In this document: one piece after another, positions 1 through 8,570 of the stretch
Numbering within the stretch: the first letter of the stretch is position 1
How the letters are laid out: each line of letters begins with the position of its first letter
DNA from: an uncultured Alphaproteobacteria bacterium
GTDB lineage: Bacteria > Pseudomonadota > Alphaproteobacteria > RF32 > CAG-239
Assembly: GCA_934271715.1 (NCBI GenBank)
Contig: CAKQRZ010000002.1
Span: 110,302 to 174,301 of the forward strand
Length of the DNA stretch: 64,000 nucleotides
Reading direction: 5' to 3'
The notes under the pieces: generated by a model
Seen by the model: only the letters and a program-made list of their open reading frames with translations
Databases searched by the model: none
What the model was told of the DNA's origin: nothing
Made by a program: the position numbers and the translations under genes

Positions 1-1575
1 TTCGGCAATTATCTGAAACGCATTAACGAAACAAAGTTCAGCAAAGAAGCCCGCGAAAAGGCTTTGGCCGAGCTTAAAAAACTCAAAAATATGGGCAATT
101 CATCGCCGGAAAGCGCCATTATCCGCAACTATCTGGATTGGCTTTTGGATATTCCTTGGAACAAAAAAACTAAACTTAACAAGGACTTGCAAAAGGCTAT
201 AGATGTTTTGGAAGAAGACCATTACGGCTTGGAGAAAGTCAAAGAGCGCATTGTGGAATATTTGGCGGTGCAGTCCCGCGCCAGCCATATGAAAGCGCCG
301 ATTTTGTGCTTGGTCGGACCTCCTGGCGTCGGCAAAACCTCGCTCGGCAAATCCATAGCCCGCGCCACTAACCGCAACTTTGTGCGCGCTTCTTTGGGCG
401 GAATGCGAGATGAGGCGGAAATCCGCGGCCACCGCCGCACCTATGTCGGGGCTATGCCGGGAAAAATCATTCAGTCCATGAAAAAAGCCGGCACTTCTAA
501 CCCGCTGTTTTTGCTGGATGAAATTGATAAATTGGGCAATGATTGGCGCGGCGACCCGAGTTCGGCTCTGCTGGAGGTTTTAGACCCGGAACAGAACGCA
601 GCGTTTAACGATCACTATCTGGAAGTAGACTATGACCTGTCCGATGTTATGTTTGTGACTACCGCCAACTCCTTGGATATGCCGCGTCCGCTGCTGGATA
701 GAATGGAAATTATTCAGCTTTCAGGATATACGGAAGATGAAAAAATAGAAATCGCCAAACGCCACTTGCTGAAAAAAGTGTTTGATGAAAACGCCGTGAA
801 ATGCTCGGAGCTGATAATTCATGACGAGGCAATCCGCGACATCATACGCTATTATACCCGCGAAGCCGGCGTGCGTAATTTGGAGCGCGAGCTGGCGACT
901 ATTGCCCGCAAGGCGACAAAAGACATTTTACTGCAAAAGGGCAAATGTGTAAAAGTTGAAGTTACGCCGGAGAATTTGGAAAAATATTTAGGGGTAAAGC
1001 GCTTTAGCTACGGCGAGGCCGAAAAGCAAGACCATATCGGCGTGACAACCGGCTTGGCTTGGACCGAGGTCGGCGGCGACATTCTCTTTATAGAGGCTGT
1101 GGATATGCCGGGAAAAGGCAAAGTTACGCAAACCGGTAAGCTCGGCGATGTGATGAAAGAGTCCATAGAAACCGCATATTCGGTGGTGCGCGCGCATTCC
1201 AAAGAATTAGGCATAGACCCTGAAGTGTTTGAAAAAACAGATGTCCATGTCCATGTGCCGGAGGGCGCTACGCCGAAAGACGGACCGTCCGCAGGTATTG
1301 CCATGTATACGACTTTGGTTTCGGTCTTTACCAAAACGCCGGTTAAAAAAGATGTGGCGATGACAGGAGAAATTACCCTGCAGGGTCGGGTTCTGCCAAT
1401 CGGCGGGCTGAAAGAAAAGCTGCTGGCGGCCTTGCGCGGCGGTATTAAAACCGTGATTATTCCAAAGGAAAATGAAAAAGATTTGGCGGAGATTCCGGAT
1501 AATGTCAAAAAAGGCATGAAGATTATTCCGGTAGACAATGTCGCCGATGTGCTGAAAATTGCCTTGCATCATTAA
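1..1575 (+). CDS. lon: Lon ATP-dependent protease, 5'-truncated by the window edge
   Basis: Lon is a cytoplasmic AAA+ serine protease that degrades misfolded and regulatory proteins. The reading frame is already open at base 1, so the N-terminal substrate-binding domain lies outside the window. Visible are the end of the N-domain coiled coil, the Walker A motif GPPGVGKTS (near 315-340), Walker B LFLLDEIDK (near 507-533), and the C-terminal protease domain with the catalytic serine in DGPSAG (near 1288) and the catalytic lysine in GGLKEK (near 1411). This Ser-Lys dyad is characteristic of Lon. The protein ends at the usual place. A hairpin with a T-tract follows the stop codon. Identification is secure. 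Confidence 0.97.
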   Translation, partial: FGNYLKRINETKFSKEAREKALAELKKLKNMGNSSPESAIIRNYLDWLLDIPWNKKTKLNKDLQKAIDVLEEDHYGLEKVKERIVEYLAVQSRASHMKAPILCLVGPPGVGKTSLGKSIARATNRNFVRASLGGMRDEAEIRGHRRTYVGAMPGKIIQSMKKAGTSNPLFLLDEIDKLGNDWRGDPSSALLEVLDPEQNAAFNDHYLEVDYDLSDVMFVTTANSLDMPRPLLDRMEIIQLSGYTEDEKIEIAKRHLLKKVFDENAVKCSELIIHDEAIRDIIRYYTREAGVRNLERELATIARKATKDILLQKGKCVKVEVTPENLEKYLGVKRFSYGEAEKQDHIGVTTGLAWTEVGGDILFIEAVDMPGKGKVTQTGKLGDVMKESIETAYSVVRAHSKELGIDPEVFEKTDVHVHVPEGATPKDGPSAGIAMYTTLVSVFTKTPVKKDVAMTGEITLQGRVLPIGGLKEKLLAALRGGIKTVIIPKENEKDLAEIPDNVKKGMKIIPVDNVADVLKIALHH

Positions 1576-1601
1576 GCTTTGGAAAATATAAAGCAAAATA
1601 A

Positions 1602-1637
1602 AATGAGTTCTGCCCTAAACAGCGGAACTTATTTTTT
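1602..1637 (+). terminator. Rho-independent terminator after lon
   Basis: The stem GAGTTCTGC pairs with GCGGAACTT across a short loop and is followed by a T-rich run. It separates lon from the promoter of the next gene. Confidence 0.7.
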
Positions 1638-1646
1638 GCACAAAAC

Positions 1647-1675
1647 TTGACAAATACGCAAAAATGAGCTATTTT
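1647..1675 (+). promoter_or_regulatory. Sigma-70-like promoter of the 1713 gene
   Basis: TTGACA at 1647-1652, a 17-bp spacer and TATTTT at 1670-1675. The leader that follows is almost pure A/T (TTAACTTAATTATTTTAAT) and has no Shine-Dalgarno sequence before the ATG. Confidence 0.65.
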
Positions 1676-1712
1676 TAGAATGTTAACTTAATTATTTTAA
1701 TTTATTTATCTT

Positions 1713-2903
1713 ATGGCAATTATTAGTAAGAATGCAGTATCAGAGAGTTCTATCGTAACCGAGTCTCCAATCGCTAAGGCTTTGCTTGGAAACCTGATTA
1801 ACGGAGTAAAGAATTTTGTGCAGGACGCTTCGGATGAGGATGCTTTGCACAAGATACCGTACTACGAGAAGATGGGCTACACCAAGAAACAGTTTATCAA
1901 GATGACGCTTAAGAATCTGTTGCCTGTGGCTCGCCGCTGGGCAATTGACCGCATTAACAAGGGGGAGGATTTCGCCGCTTTTGAGGATGAAATCATGGAA
2001 ATTGATTCTATAGAGGTAAAACTCTATGCCAAGATGAATGCGACTTTTCTGCAGAGCGTGCATATTCACGGCTGCGATCACAAAGACATTGGCTTTGTTG
2101 AAGAGCTGGAAGCGATTGAGGGCTTTGATCAGAACGTTTACAACAAGCTGCTGGGACGTATGCGCAAAAGCTATGCCAAGGAAAAGAGCCGTTCGCTTGA
2201 ATACCTTATCAGCAAGACAACTGAGTATGTCCGCAAAATCCATGATGTCGGCCGTTCAGCTTTCGCTATGCTGGAGGACGGCAAGCAGCCGGACTTTGAG
2301 ACATGGAGCGCTGAGCAGGCTTTGCAGGATAGGGTGTTTGAAGAGAACAAGCTGTTCTTGAAGCAGACTATCAAGCATTTGGAGTCTATGCAGAGCAACA
2401 AGGTAAAGCTCGGAGTGTCGGAAATCCGTCTGCTGCTCAACCAGAAAGACGGATGCCGCCGCGAAAAACTGTATCATCTTGCCGAGGAGTGGATTATCAG
2501 CATTTATAATTCCCTGCCTAGCGCTACAGCCGAAGAAAAGGCGGCGCAGGGGCAGATTTATAAAGAGATCTGCGCCTTTGTGTATGATATTGTTCCGCTG
2601 ACCGGAAGAATCTCTGTCAATATGATTAACTTCATCTTTGACCGCGGATTCCTCAGCCCGATGAGCCGCAGCCTGCTGCTGAAGATACAGCCTCGTATCA
2701 ACAGCTTAAGCATGACTCCTCTGTTCCACTATCCATTGCAGCGTATGCTGAAAAATGTGTACGCCGACTATTTGGACGGAGTGTTCACGGCATCAGACTA
2801 CTGCGTTGTGCAGGTGGCTTTGGCTTATGAGCCGGAGCTGGTGCGCAGCGTGCTGAAAAAGGCTTATGAAAGCTATGAGCCGGGCAATGAGTTTGCAATG
2901 TAA
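1713..2903 (+). CDS. Orphan protein of 396 residues, unknown function
   Basis: I do not recognise a family. The protein has no signal peptide or membrane segment and looks soluble, largely alpha-helical and rich in charged residues. The ATG at 1713 is preceded by an AT-rich leader without Shine-Dalgarno and by a TTGACA promoter, the arrangement shared by the other orphan genes here (for example 11135, 13003 and 55345). Codon use is ordinary for the window, including GC-rich codons, so recent foreign origin is not obvious. It is monocistronic, converges with the 2969 gene and shares a bidirectional hairpin with it. Only the reading frame is well supported. Confidence 0.75.
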   Translation: MAIISKNAVSESSIVTESPIAKALLGNLINGVKNFVQDASDEDALHKIPYYEKMGYTKKQFIKMTLKNLLPVARRWAIDRINKGEDFAAFEDEIMEIDSIEVKLYAKMNATFLQSVHIHGCDHKDIGFVEELEAIEGFDQNVYNKLLGRMRKSYAKEKSRSLEYLISKTTEYVRKIHDVGRSAFAMLEDGKQPDFETWSAEQALQDRVFEENKLFLKQTIKHLESMQSNKVKLGVSEIRLLLNQKDGCRREKLYHLAEEWIISIYNSLPSATAEEKAAQGQIYKEICAFVYDIVPLTGRISVNMINFIFDRGFLSPMSRSLLLKIQPRINSLSMTPLFHYPLQRMLKNVYADYLDGVFTASDYCVVQVALAYEPELVRSVLKKAYESYEPGNEFAM

Positions 2904-2921
2904 GATACTGCAAAAAAACAA

Positions 2922-2958
2922 AAAACGCCGTTACTGTAAGAGTAACGGTGTTTTTTGT
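2922..2958. terminator. Bidirectional terminator between convergent genes
   Basis: AACGCCGTTACT and AGTAACGGTGTT form a strong stem flanked by an A-run on one side and a T-run on the other, so it can terminate transcripts from both the 1713 gene and the minus-strand gene. Confidence 0.8.
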
Positions 2959-2968
2959 TGTATTCATT

Positions 2969-3349
2969 CTATTGTATGACTGCAGCGATACCGGACAGAT
3001 AGACGGCATCGTCAGCAGTAAGCTTGCTGAGCTTGAGACCTTTAGCAGCAATTTCAAGCAGAGCTTTGTCTGGAGTTTTCACAAACACAGAATCTGACAT
3101 CTGATGCAGAATCTTCTGAATGAAAACTATTTGCGCTTTAACATTGTCTGTCTGCTCCATGCTCTTCAAAGCAGCGAGGTCTTTTTCCAGCATCGGCTTA
3201 AAATCCGCGGCAGAATTGGTGCGGAAAGCGATGATATCAACCTTGTTGTCTGGCGATGCTACTTGGCCGGCCCAAAAGAATGTGCAGTTAGCAGGCAATT
3301 CAGGGTCGCAGACAAGAAGAGTTCCGGCAAATAAATACTTTACTTCCAT
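2969..3349 (-). CDS. Orphan protein of 126 residues, unknown function
   Basis: The start is placed at the ATG on 3347-3349 (MEVKYLF), because the longer open frame upstream crosses the promoter. The product is a small soluble protein with an N-terminal strand-rich half (ASPDNKVDIIAFRT) and a helical, lysine-rich C-terminal half. No family is recognised. A promoter with TTGACA, 17 bp and TAAATT lies at 3469-3441. Between promoter and start is a roughly 90-nt leader with a possible 19-codon upstream ORF (3351-3410) that stops one base before the ATG in another frame. The gene converges with the 1713 orphan and belongs to the same class of promoter and Shine-Dalgarno-less start. Confidence 0.65.
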   Translation of the reverse strand: MEVKYLFAGTLLVCDPELPANCTFFWAGQVASPDNKVDIIAFRTNSAADFKPMLEKDLAALKSMEQTDNVKAQIVFIQKILHQMSDSVFVKTPDKALLEIAAKGLKLSKLTADDAVYLSGIAAVIQ

Positions 3350-3440
3350 ATCAAAATAATTTAGGGGCGTTAGTCTGAAAAAATACGGTTGCCCAAGACG
3401 TATCCGACATAATAAAAACAAAATTATAATATTTGCTATA

Positions 3441-3469
3441 AATTTAACAAAAATATTTGTTTTTGTCAA
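3441..3469 (-). promoter_or_regulatory. Promoter of the 2969 gene
   Basis: On the minus strand, TTGACA (3469-3464), a 17-bp spacer and TAAATT (3446-3441). Confidence 0.6.
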
Positions 3470-3510
3470 TAAAAATCTAGGCCGCGCCATGGAAAAATAT
3501 TTGCCGCCAA

Positions 3511-4653
3511 TCAGCGGTTGCGGACAATGTTTCGGACAATATGCAAAATCAACAGTCCCAAAGCGCCTGAACCCAGTACAGAAATTACATAAACATAGCG
3601 CAAAATCACATACAGCATGTTCAATGTTCCGAAATTTAAGCTGCTCCAAGTCATGAAAACCGAAATAAAGCAATAAACCATCAACAGTAAAATGCAGCAA
3701 AAAATAAAAAACAGCTTATCTTCTTTCAAGTTAATAAAATAGCCGGATATTTTGGATGGCGTATCGGATGATTTGAATAAATAAAGCATAGCCGAAAACA
3801 GCCATATCTGCACGCCAATGGTTGCCATGCTTATGCAGATAAGCTGAGTGTGATAGTCAAAAATCCGCATGCGTCCGATTGTTATCGGAGAGGAAAAAGA
3901 GGCGGCGGCAAAAAGCAAAGAAAAGCAGATAAACAGCAAGCCACCGGCGGCTTCAAACAGCCGCGGACTTTCGGAGAGAATAAACAAAAGATGCCGCATT
4001 CCGTCATTCCAAGTATTAAGATGAGGTTTGCAGTCTCTTTTATCTACGCGCAGACCGGCGGGAATTTCTACAATTTTAGCCTTGTGCTTTAGGGCTTTTA
4101 TCAGCAGTTCGCTGGCAAATTCCATACCGTTTGAGGCAGCTTGCCATTGTTCATAGGCGCTTCTTTTCATAAGGCGGAAGCCGGAGTTGCAGTCGCTTAA
4201 TTTGCCGCGGAACAGCAAGTTGATTAAAAATGTTAAAATCGGAGTGCCTAAATAGCGGTGTAAAAACGGCATGGCGTTGGGTTCTATTTTGCCTTTCATA
4301 CGCGAGGCGACAACCATATCGGCCTTGGTTTCTTCGGCGGTTTTATACATTTCCGGCAAAAACTCTAAAGGATAGCTGCCGTCTATGTCGGCAAAGGCTA
4401 GATATTTGCCTTGAGCGTGGGCAAAGCCGTTTTTGAGGGCGGCGCCGTAGCCGCGCTGCGGAGTATTTATAACTTTCACGCCAAAAGAATTTGCTATTTC
4501 AATAGATTTATCGGTGCTGCCGTTATCAGAAATGATAATTTCATACTTAAGCTTTGTTTGCTGCAAAACGCTTTTAAGCTCATTTAGGCAAAACGCGATA
4601 GTTTTTTCTTCATTAAGGCAAGGAAAAATAAAAGAAACGTCAATATCAGCCAT
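3511..4653 (-). CDS. Family 2 glycosyltransferase with C-terminal membrane segments
   Basis: The N-terminal ~230 residues are a GT-A domain of the dolichol/polyprenyl-phosphate sugar transferase type: FPCLNEEKTI nucleotide-binding start, ISDNGSTDKS, and the metal-binding DxD-like FADIDGSYP. CNSGFRLM is the acceptor-loop motif of DPM1-like enzymes. The C-terminal ~150 residues hold about four hydrophobic helices, so the enzyme is membrane-anchored and probably transfers a sugar from a nucleotide donor to a polyprenyl phosphate. Start: ATG with CAGGAGAA upstream. It lies 18 bp downstream of the radical SAM gene in a three-gene operon, which points to a role in envelope glycan or lipid-linked sugar synthesis. 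Confidence 0.88.
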   Translation of the reverse strand: MADIDVSFIFPCLNEEKTIAFCLNELKSVLQQTKLKYEIIISDNGSTDKSIEIANSFGVKVINTPQRGYGAALKNGFAHAQGKYLAFADIDGSYPLEFLPEMYKTAEETKADMVVASRMKGKIEPNAMPFLHRYLGTPILTFLINLLFRGKLSDCNSGFRLMKRSAYEQWQAASNGMEFASELLIKALKHKAKIVEIPAGLRVDKRDCKPHLNTWNDGMRHLLFILSESPRLFEAAGGLLFICFSLLFAAASFSSPITIGRMRIFDYHTQLICISMATIGVQIWLFSAMLYLFKSSDTPSKISGYFINLKEDKLFFIFCCILLLMVYCFISVFMTWSSLNFGTLNMLYVILRYVYVISVLGSGALGLLILHIVRNIVRNR

Positions 4654-4671
4654 AATAGTTCTCCTGTTATT

Positions 4672-5619
4672 TTATTTCAGCTGCTGTTTAATAAACATAT
4701 TTCTAATACCGGCATCCACAAAATCGCAGCCTTTGCAAAACGGATAATTGCTGCGGCCTCCGGCAATTTTTTCTCTTAAATTTTGATAGGTTTTACCGGT
4801 CCAGACAGAAAAAATAGTTTCATTTTTTATATTGCCTAAGCAAGTCTTTTCGGTAGCGTCGCTGCAGCATAAACCGACATTTCCGTTTGGATAAATGGTA
4901 AAATCGGTAAAAGGCATAATGCAGATTTCATTATTATACATAAGTTCTTTTTTGTTGGGAGCCGCTCCGGAACGGTTGGTTAAAATTTCATTGATATAGC
5001 GGATTTGTATAGTTATGTCTTTATCCTGATATTCCTTAGTATTTTTAACAAAATCAAACAGCTTCTGCACATTTTCATGCAAGCTCATAGTTGTGGTATA
5101 ATTATTGATAATCATTTTATCAATATACGGAATAATTTTGCGGAAACGCTCTTCAGTTAAAAGCGTGCCGTTTGTATATAACAGCATTTTGGCTTGGGGC
5201 AGCTGCTCTTTGGCGTAGCGGTACCAATCTTCTATTCTTTTATCCATAAAAGGCTCATTGTTTACATACAAATTCAGATATCCGGAGTAGTTTAATTCTT
5301 TTAGTTCGGCTATGATTTTTTTGAACAAGGCTTCATCCATTTTTTGAAAAGGGCGGGCTTCATTTTTTATATTGGCCGGACAAAAACTGCAGGAGCTGTT
5401 GCAGCGGTTAATGGTTTCCACAGAAATCAGGCAAGGCAAAAAACAGTTATTTTCCGCAGCTCGCTGATTAAACAGCTTTATATAATTTTTATAGAGCTTT
5501 CTTCTTAAGGCAAATTGTAATTTCAGATAGGCATAGCTGGTGTATTGTGAAAAATGTTTACGCAGAAACCAGCCGATTTTTCCGCCGTAAGTCGTGCATT
5601 TTATCTTGTAATTACTCAT
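4672..5619 (-). CDS. Radical SAM / SPASM-domain protein
   Basis: The radical SAM cluster motif CNSSCSFC (CxxxCxxC) lies near residue 73 and is followed by NNEPFMD, as in many radical SAM/SPASM proteins. The C-terminal part has GLCCSD and CKGCDF, cysteines expected to bind a second Fe-S cluster in a SPASM-type domain. The substrate is unknown; relatives mature peptides or modify sugars and other small molecules. A clear Shine-Dalgarno (GGAGAAAAC) precedes the ATG. The gene overlaps the upstream membrane-protein gene by 8 bases and precedes a glycosyltransferase, so a role in the same glycan pathway is the best inference. Confidence 0.85.
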   Translation of the reverse strand: MSNYKIKCTTYGGKIGWFLRKHFSQYTSYAYLKLQFALRRKLYKNYIKLFNQRAAENNCFLPCLISVETINRCNSSCSFCPANIKNEARPFQKMDEALFKKIIAELKELNYSGYLNLYVNNEPFMDKRIEDWYRYAKEQLPQAKMLLYTNGTLLTEERFRKIIPYIDKMIINNYTTTMSLHENVQKLFDFVKNTKEYQDKDITIQIRYINEILTNRSGAAPNKKELMYNNEICIMPFTDFTIYPNGNVGLCCSDATEKTCLGNIKNETIFSVWTGKTYQNLREKIAGGRSNYPFCKGCDFVDAGIRNMFIKQQLK

Positions 5620-7402
5620 CAGTTTTCTCCGGAGTTTGTTTTATGATATAATTTTTAAATTCATTCGGGACGCAGATTTTGAGCTGAATATCCAGATTGT
5701 TTTTAAGTTTGCGGCAAGAATAATTCTGCCTTATTTCATCAATCAGGGCTTTGTGCTGTTCTGCGACTTTAATCTTGTCCAAGCCTAATTTATAGTTTTG
5801 TTTAGTAAGAATATTAAGGTCTAAGGAGCGTTTCAGCATCATTTTTTCATAGTCATAATTATTCTTGTCTATATTAAATTCTTCCAAGTTGAAAATATAG
5901 ACAGCCGGACCGGTGTGCGCCTGTTCTATTTTGTCTCTTTCTGCTTTGAATTTGAAGTTTTCTACAAAATCCGAGCCGTTGCCGAACAGTCCGCAATATT
6001 CATTAAGACATTTAAGATAATAAGTTACAGAATTGAATTTATTGTTTTTTGCTAATTCAGGAATAATAAAAGAAGTCTGCGTGCCGTAAAGTTTTACCAA
6101 AGAACCTTGCGGAAGCTCAACTTGTTCTACATCTATAAATTTTTTGATTTTATCGCGGTAGCCGACGCCTTTATAGTATATCTCTCCATTTAAAAAGATA
6201 AAAATGCAGCAGCCGTAAAACGCCAGCAGCAAATAGGTTAAAATGTCTTTATTTTTGTGCAGTTTCAAAAAGATAAGCGCTAAAAACAGCGGAATTAACG
6301 CGCTGTAGACAATTAAATATCGCAGAGTGTAAAAAAGAAAACCCCAAGCAAACCAGTCGCAGATTAAGAAAACCGCCAAAGCAAAAAGCAGAGGGTCGCT
6401 TATGTTTTTGTGTTTCAGGCATTTGTTATAGACGGCAATACAGAAATATATAACTAAGACAGCATAGCCGAACACAAACATATAGTCCCTCAAATCAAAG
6501 GCGCAAAGCGCATTTTTGGCAACATAAAAGAAATAAGGCACAAATACATGATAGAGCTTAAAAGAAGTGCGGGTATCCTGAAACGGAATTTCCGGCGCAT
6601 ATTCAGACTGAAATATATTATTGAAAAACGGAAAAACCGGACTGCCGTATTCGCGGTATAAGTTCCACATAAAATAGCCGTTAATTGTCAAAAAGCCGGC
6701 AATTCCGCCGAGGGCAAAGCAAAAAATTAAGCGGATAGGATTTTGCTGCTGTTTATGGCATATAATCAGCATCAAGCCGGAGGCTAGGCAGACATGCAGG
6801 GAAGTTTGCTTAAATCCGAAACCGGCGCCGAGGATAAATCCGGCCAGTATAAATTTTTTGAGGTTTTGAGTTTGGGGATTTTTCAGCAAATCAAAAAGAA
6901 TATACATTCCGCACAAGCCAAAAAACAGCATCGGCATTTCATTGGTGGAAGTTCCGATTTGTATCCAAACAGCTTGCCGGAAAGCGGCTAAAATCAAAAT
7001 GAAAAAAATTAAAACAAAGTCTTTGCCGGTTTTAGGAGCTAAAAATAAAACGCATATTTTATAAAGGCAGAACAGCGAAAGCCCAAACCAAAGACCCTGC
7101 AGCGCATAAACTGCAGAGGGATAGTTATTAAAGTATTTAATAAAAAAGTACAGCGGCAGTTCTATAAGCGGGTTCAAAAAGGTGTTGACGCCTCCCGGAA
7201 CCAAGTAATTTTGAAAAGAGTCATTTAAAAACGCGTAGGCTATATAGTAGTGATAGTTTGTGAAATCAACGATATTTTCAGCTTTCAACACGGCGCTCAC
7301 AAGGCTTCCGGCTATCAATAATATAGTCAAAATGATATAATTATACGCTTTTCCCAAGCAAAAACTATGATTAGATTTTGCTGAATTTAATGCTTTTTCC
7401 AT
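5612..7402 (-). CDS. Multi-pass membrane protein, candidate GT-C type glycosyltransferase
   Basis: This large protein has about ten or more hydrophobic helices in its first ~400 residues and a soluble C-terminal domain of about 190 residues. That layout, with an early extracytoplasmic acidic loop after the first helix (KAENIVDFTNYHYY), is common in GT-C enzymes that use polyprenyl-linked sugars, but I see no diagnostic motif. I prefer the ATG at 7402 (MEKALNSAK) to a TTG 63 bases upstream. It is the first gene of the operon with the radical SAM and GT2 genes and is divergent from hydE. The family assignment is inference from topology and context. Confidence 0.75.
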   Translation of the reverse strand: MEKALNSAKSNHSFCLGKAYNYIILTILLIAGSLVSAVLKAENIVDFTNYHYYIAYAFLNDSFQNYLVPGGVNTFLNPLIELPLYFFIKYFNNYPSAVYALQGLWFGLSLFCLYKICVLFLAPKTGKDFVLIFFILILAAFRQAVWIQIGTSTNEMPMLFFGLCGMYILFDLLKNPQTQNLKKFILAGFILGAGFGFKQTSLHVCLASGLMLIICHKQQQNPIRLIFCFALGGIAGFLTINGYFMWNLYREYGSPVFPFFNNIFQSEYAPEIPFQDTRTSFKLYHVFVPYFFYVAKNALCAFDLRDYMFVFGYAVLVIYFCIAVYNKCLKHKNISDPLLFALAVFLICDWFAWGFLFYTLRYLIVYSALIPLFLALIFLKLHKNKDILTYLLLAFYGCCIFIFLNGEIYYKGVGYRDKIKKFIDVEQVELPQGSLVKLYGTQTSFIIPELAKNNKFNSVTYYLKCLNEYCGLFGNGSDFVENFKFKAERDKIEQAHTGPAVYIFNLEEFNIDKNNYDYEKMMLKRSLDLNILTKQNYKLGLDKIKVAEQHKALIDEIRQNYSCRKLKNNLDIQLKICVPNEFKNYIIKQTPEKTDE

Positions 7403-7519
7403 ATAAACAGTATCCGTTTTTTCTTTATTTACAGCGATATTACATGAATAGGCTGCGGCAGACAATGAAAAAAGCTGAGTTATACCATATAAATATCTGT
7501 TATAAATTTCAGAAACAGC

Positions 7520-7547
7520 TTGTTTTTGGCGCGTGGTTTTATATACT
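7520..7547 (+). promoter_or_regulatory. Possible hydE promoter giving a leaderless mRNA
   Basis: TTGTTT (7520-7525), a 16-bp spacer and TATACT (7542-7547). The -10 ends only seven bases before the ATG at 7555, so transcription would begin at or next to the start codon. Confidence 0.45.
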
Positions 7548-7554
7548 TAACAGC

Positions 7555-8568
7555 ATGAAAAAGTTAGATAAAACAGAAATTGTGCGCCGTCTGAAAGATG
7601 ACGCCGGACAAGAAGAGCTTTTGAAAGAAGCCGATGAGGTTCGCCGCAGATATGTGGGCGATGAGGTGCATCTGCGCGGGCTTATAGAGTTTTCAAACAT
7701 CTGCCGCAATAATTGCATGTATTGCGGAATCCGCCGCGATAACAAATGCTTAAACCGCTACCGTATGACAGAGGAAGAGCTGATAGAAACCGCCCGCCGC
7801 GGCGCGGAATTGGGCTTTAAGACCATTGTCATGCAGTCCGGCGAAGATATGTATTACAGCGCCGAGCGGATGTGCCGCATTGTGGAAGCCATCAAAAAGT
7901 TTGATGTTGCGATAACGCTTAGCATGGGTGAACGGAGCTATGAAGAATATAAAGCCTTCAAGGAAGCAGGCGCCGACCGCTATTTGATGCGCATAGAAAC
8001 CACGGATAAGGATTTGTATCATAAACTTGACCCGGAAATGAGCTGGCAGCACCGCTATGAATGCTTGCTGATGCTTAAAGAACTTGGATATGAGCTGGGG
8101 TCGGGCAGCATGGTCGGACTGCCTGGGCAAAGCGTGGAATCTATTGCCGATGATTTGCTGTTTATGCAAAAATTGGATGTGGATATGGCCGGAATAGGTC
8201 CGTTTATTCCGCATCATCAGACGCCGCTTAAAGATGCCGCCGGAGGCACGCTGGATTTGGCGTTGCGGACAATGTCTTTGATGCGGATTATGCTGCCGGA
8301 TATAAATATTCCGGCGACTACGGCAATGGAGAGCCTGCATCCGCAAGGTCGCATAAAAGCATTAAAATGCGGCGCAAACGTGGTGATGCCTAATATAACT
8401 GAAGGCGAATATCGCAAACTTTATGAGCTGTATCCGGGAAAAATCTGCGTGGACGATACACCGGCGCATTGCCGCAGCTGCATCGGGCTGAAAATTATGA
8501 GTATCGGGCGGACAATCGGGCAGGGCTACGGCAGCCATAAAAAAGTGTCTGAACAGAAAGGATGTTAA
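7555..8568 (+). CDS. hydE: [FeFe]-hydrogenase H-cluster radical SAM maturase HydE-like
   Basis: The protein is about 337 residues, the usual HydE length. The motif CRNNCMYCGIRRDN gives the CxxxCxxC [4Fe-4S] site, preceded by LRGLIEFSN and followed by RYRM, as in HydE and its PylB relatives. HydE acts in assembly of the diiron subcluster of [FeFe]-hydrogenase together with HydF and HydG, neither of which is in this window. The start at 7555 (MKKLDKTEIV) matches family N-termini; the longer open frame upstream overlaps the divergent gene. There is no Shine-Dalgarno, and a -10 box sits directly in front. The next gene follows within 2 bases. A relative such as PylB cannot be fully excluded. Confidence 0.85.
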   Translation: MKKLDKTEIVRRLKDDAGQEELLKEADEVRRRYVGDEVHLRGLIEFSNICRNNCMYCGIRRDNKCLNRYRMTEEELIETARRGAELGFKTIVMQSGEDMYYSAERMCRIVEAIKKFDVAITLSMGERSYEEYKAFKEAGADRYLMRIETTDKDLYHKLDPEMSWQHRYECLLMLKELGYELGSGSMVGLPGQSVESIADDLLFMQKLDVDMAGIGPFIPHHQTPLKDAAGGTLDLALRTMSLMRIMLPDINIPATTAMESLHPQGRIKALKCGANVVMPNITEGEYRKLYELYPGKICVDDTPAHCRSCIGLKIMSIGRTIGQGYGSHKKVSEQKGC

Positions 8569-8570
8569 AA

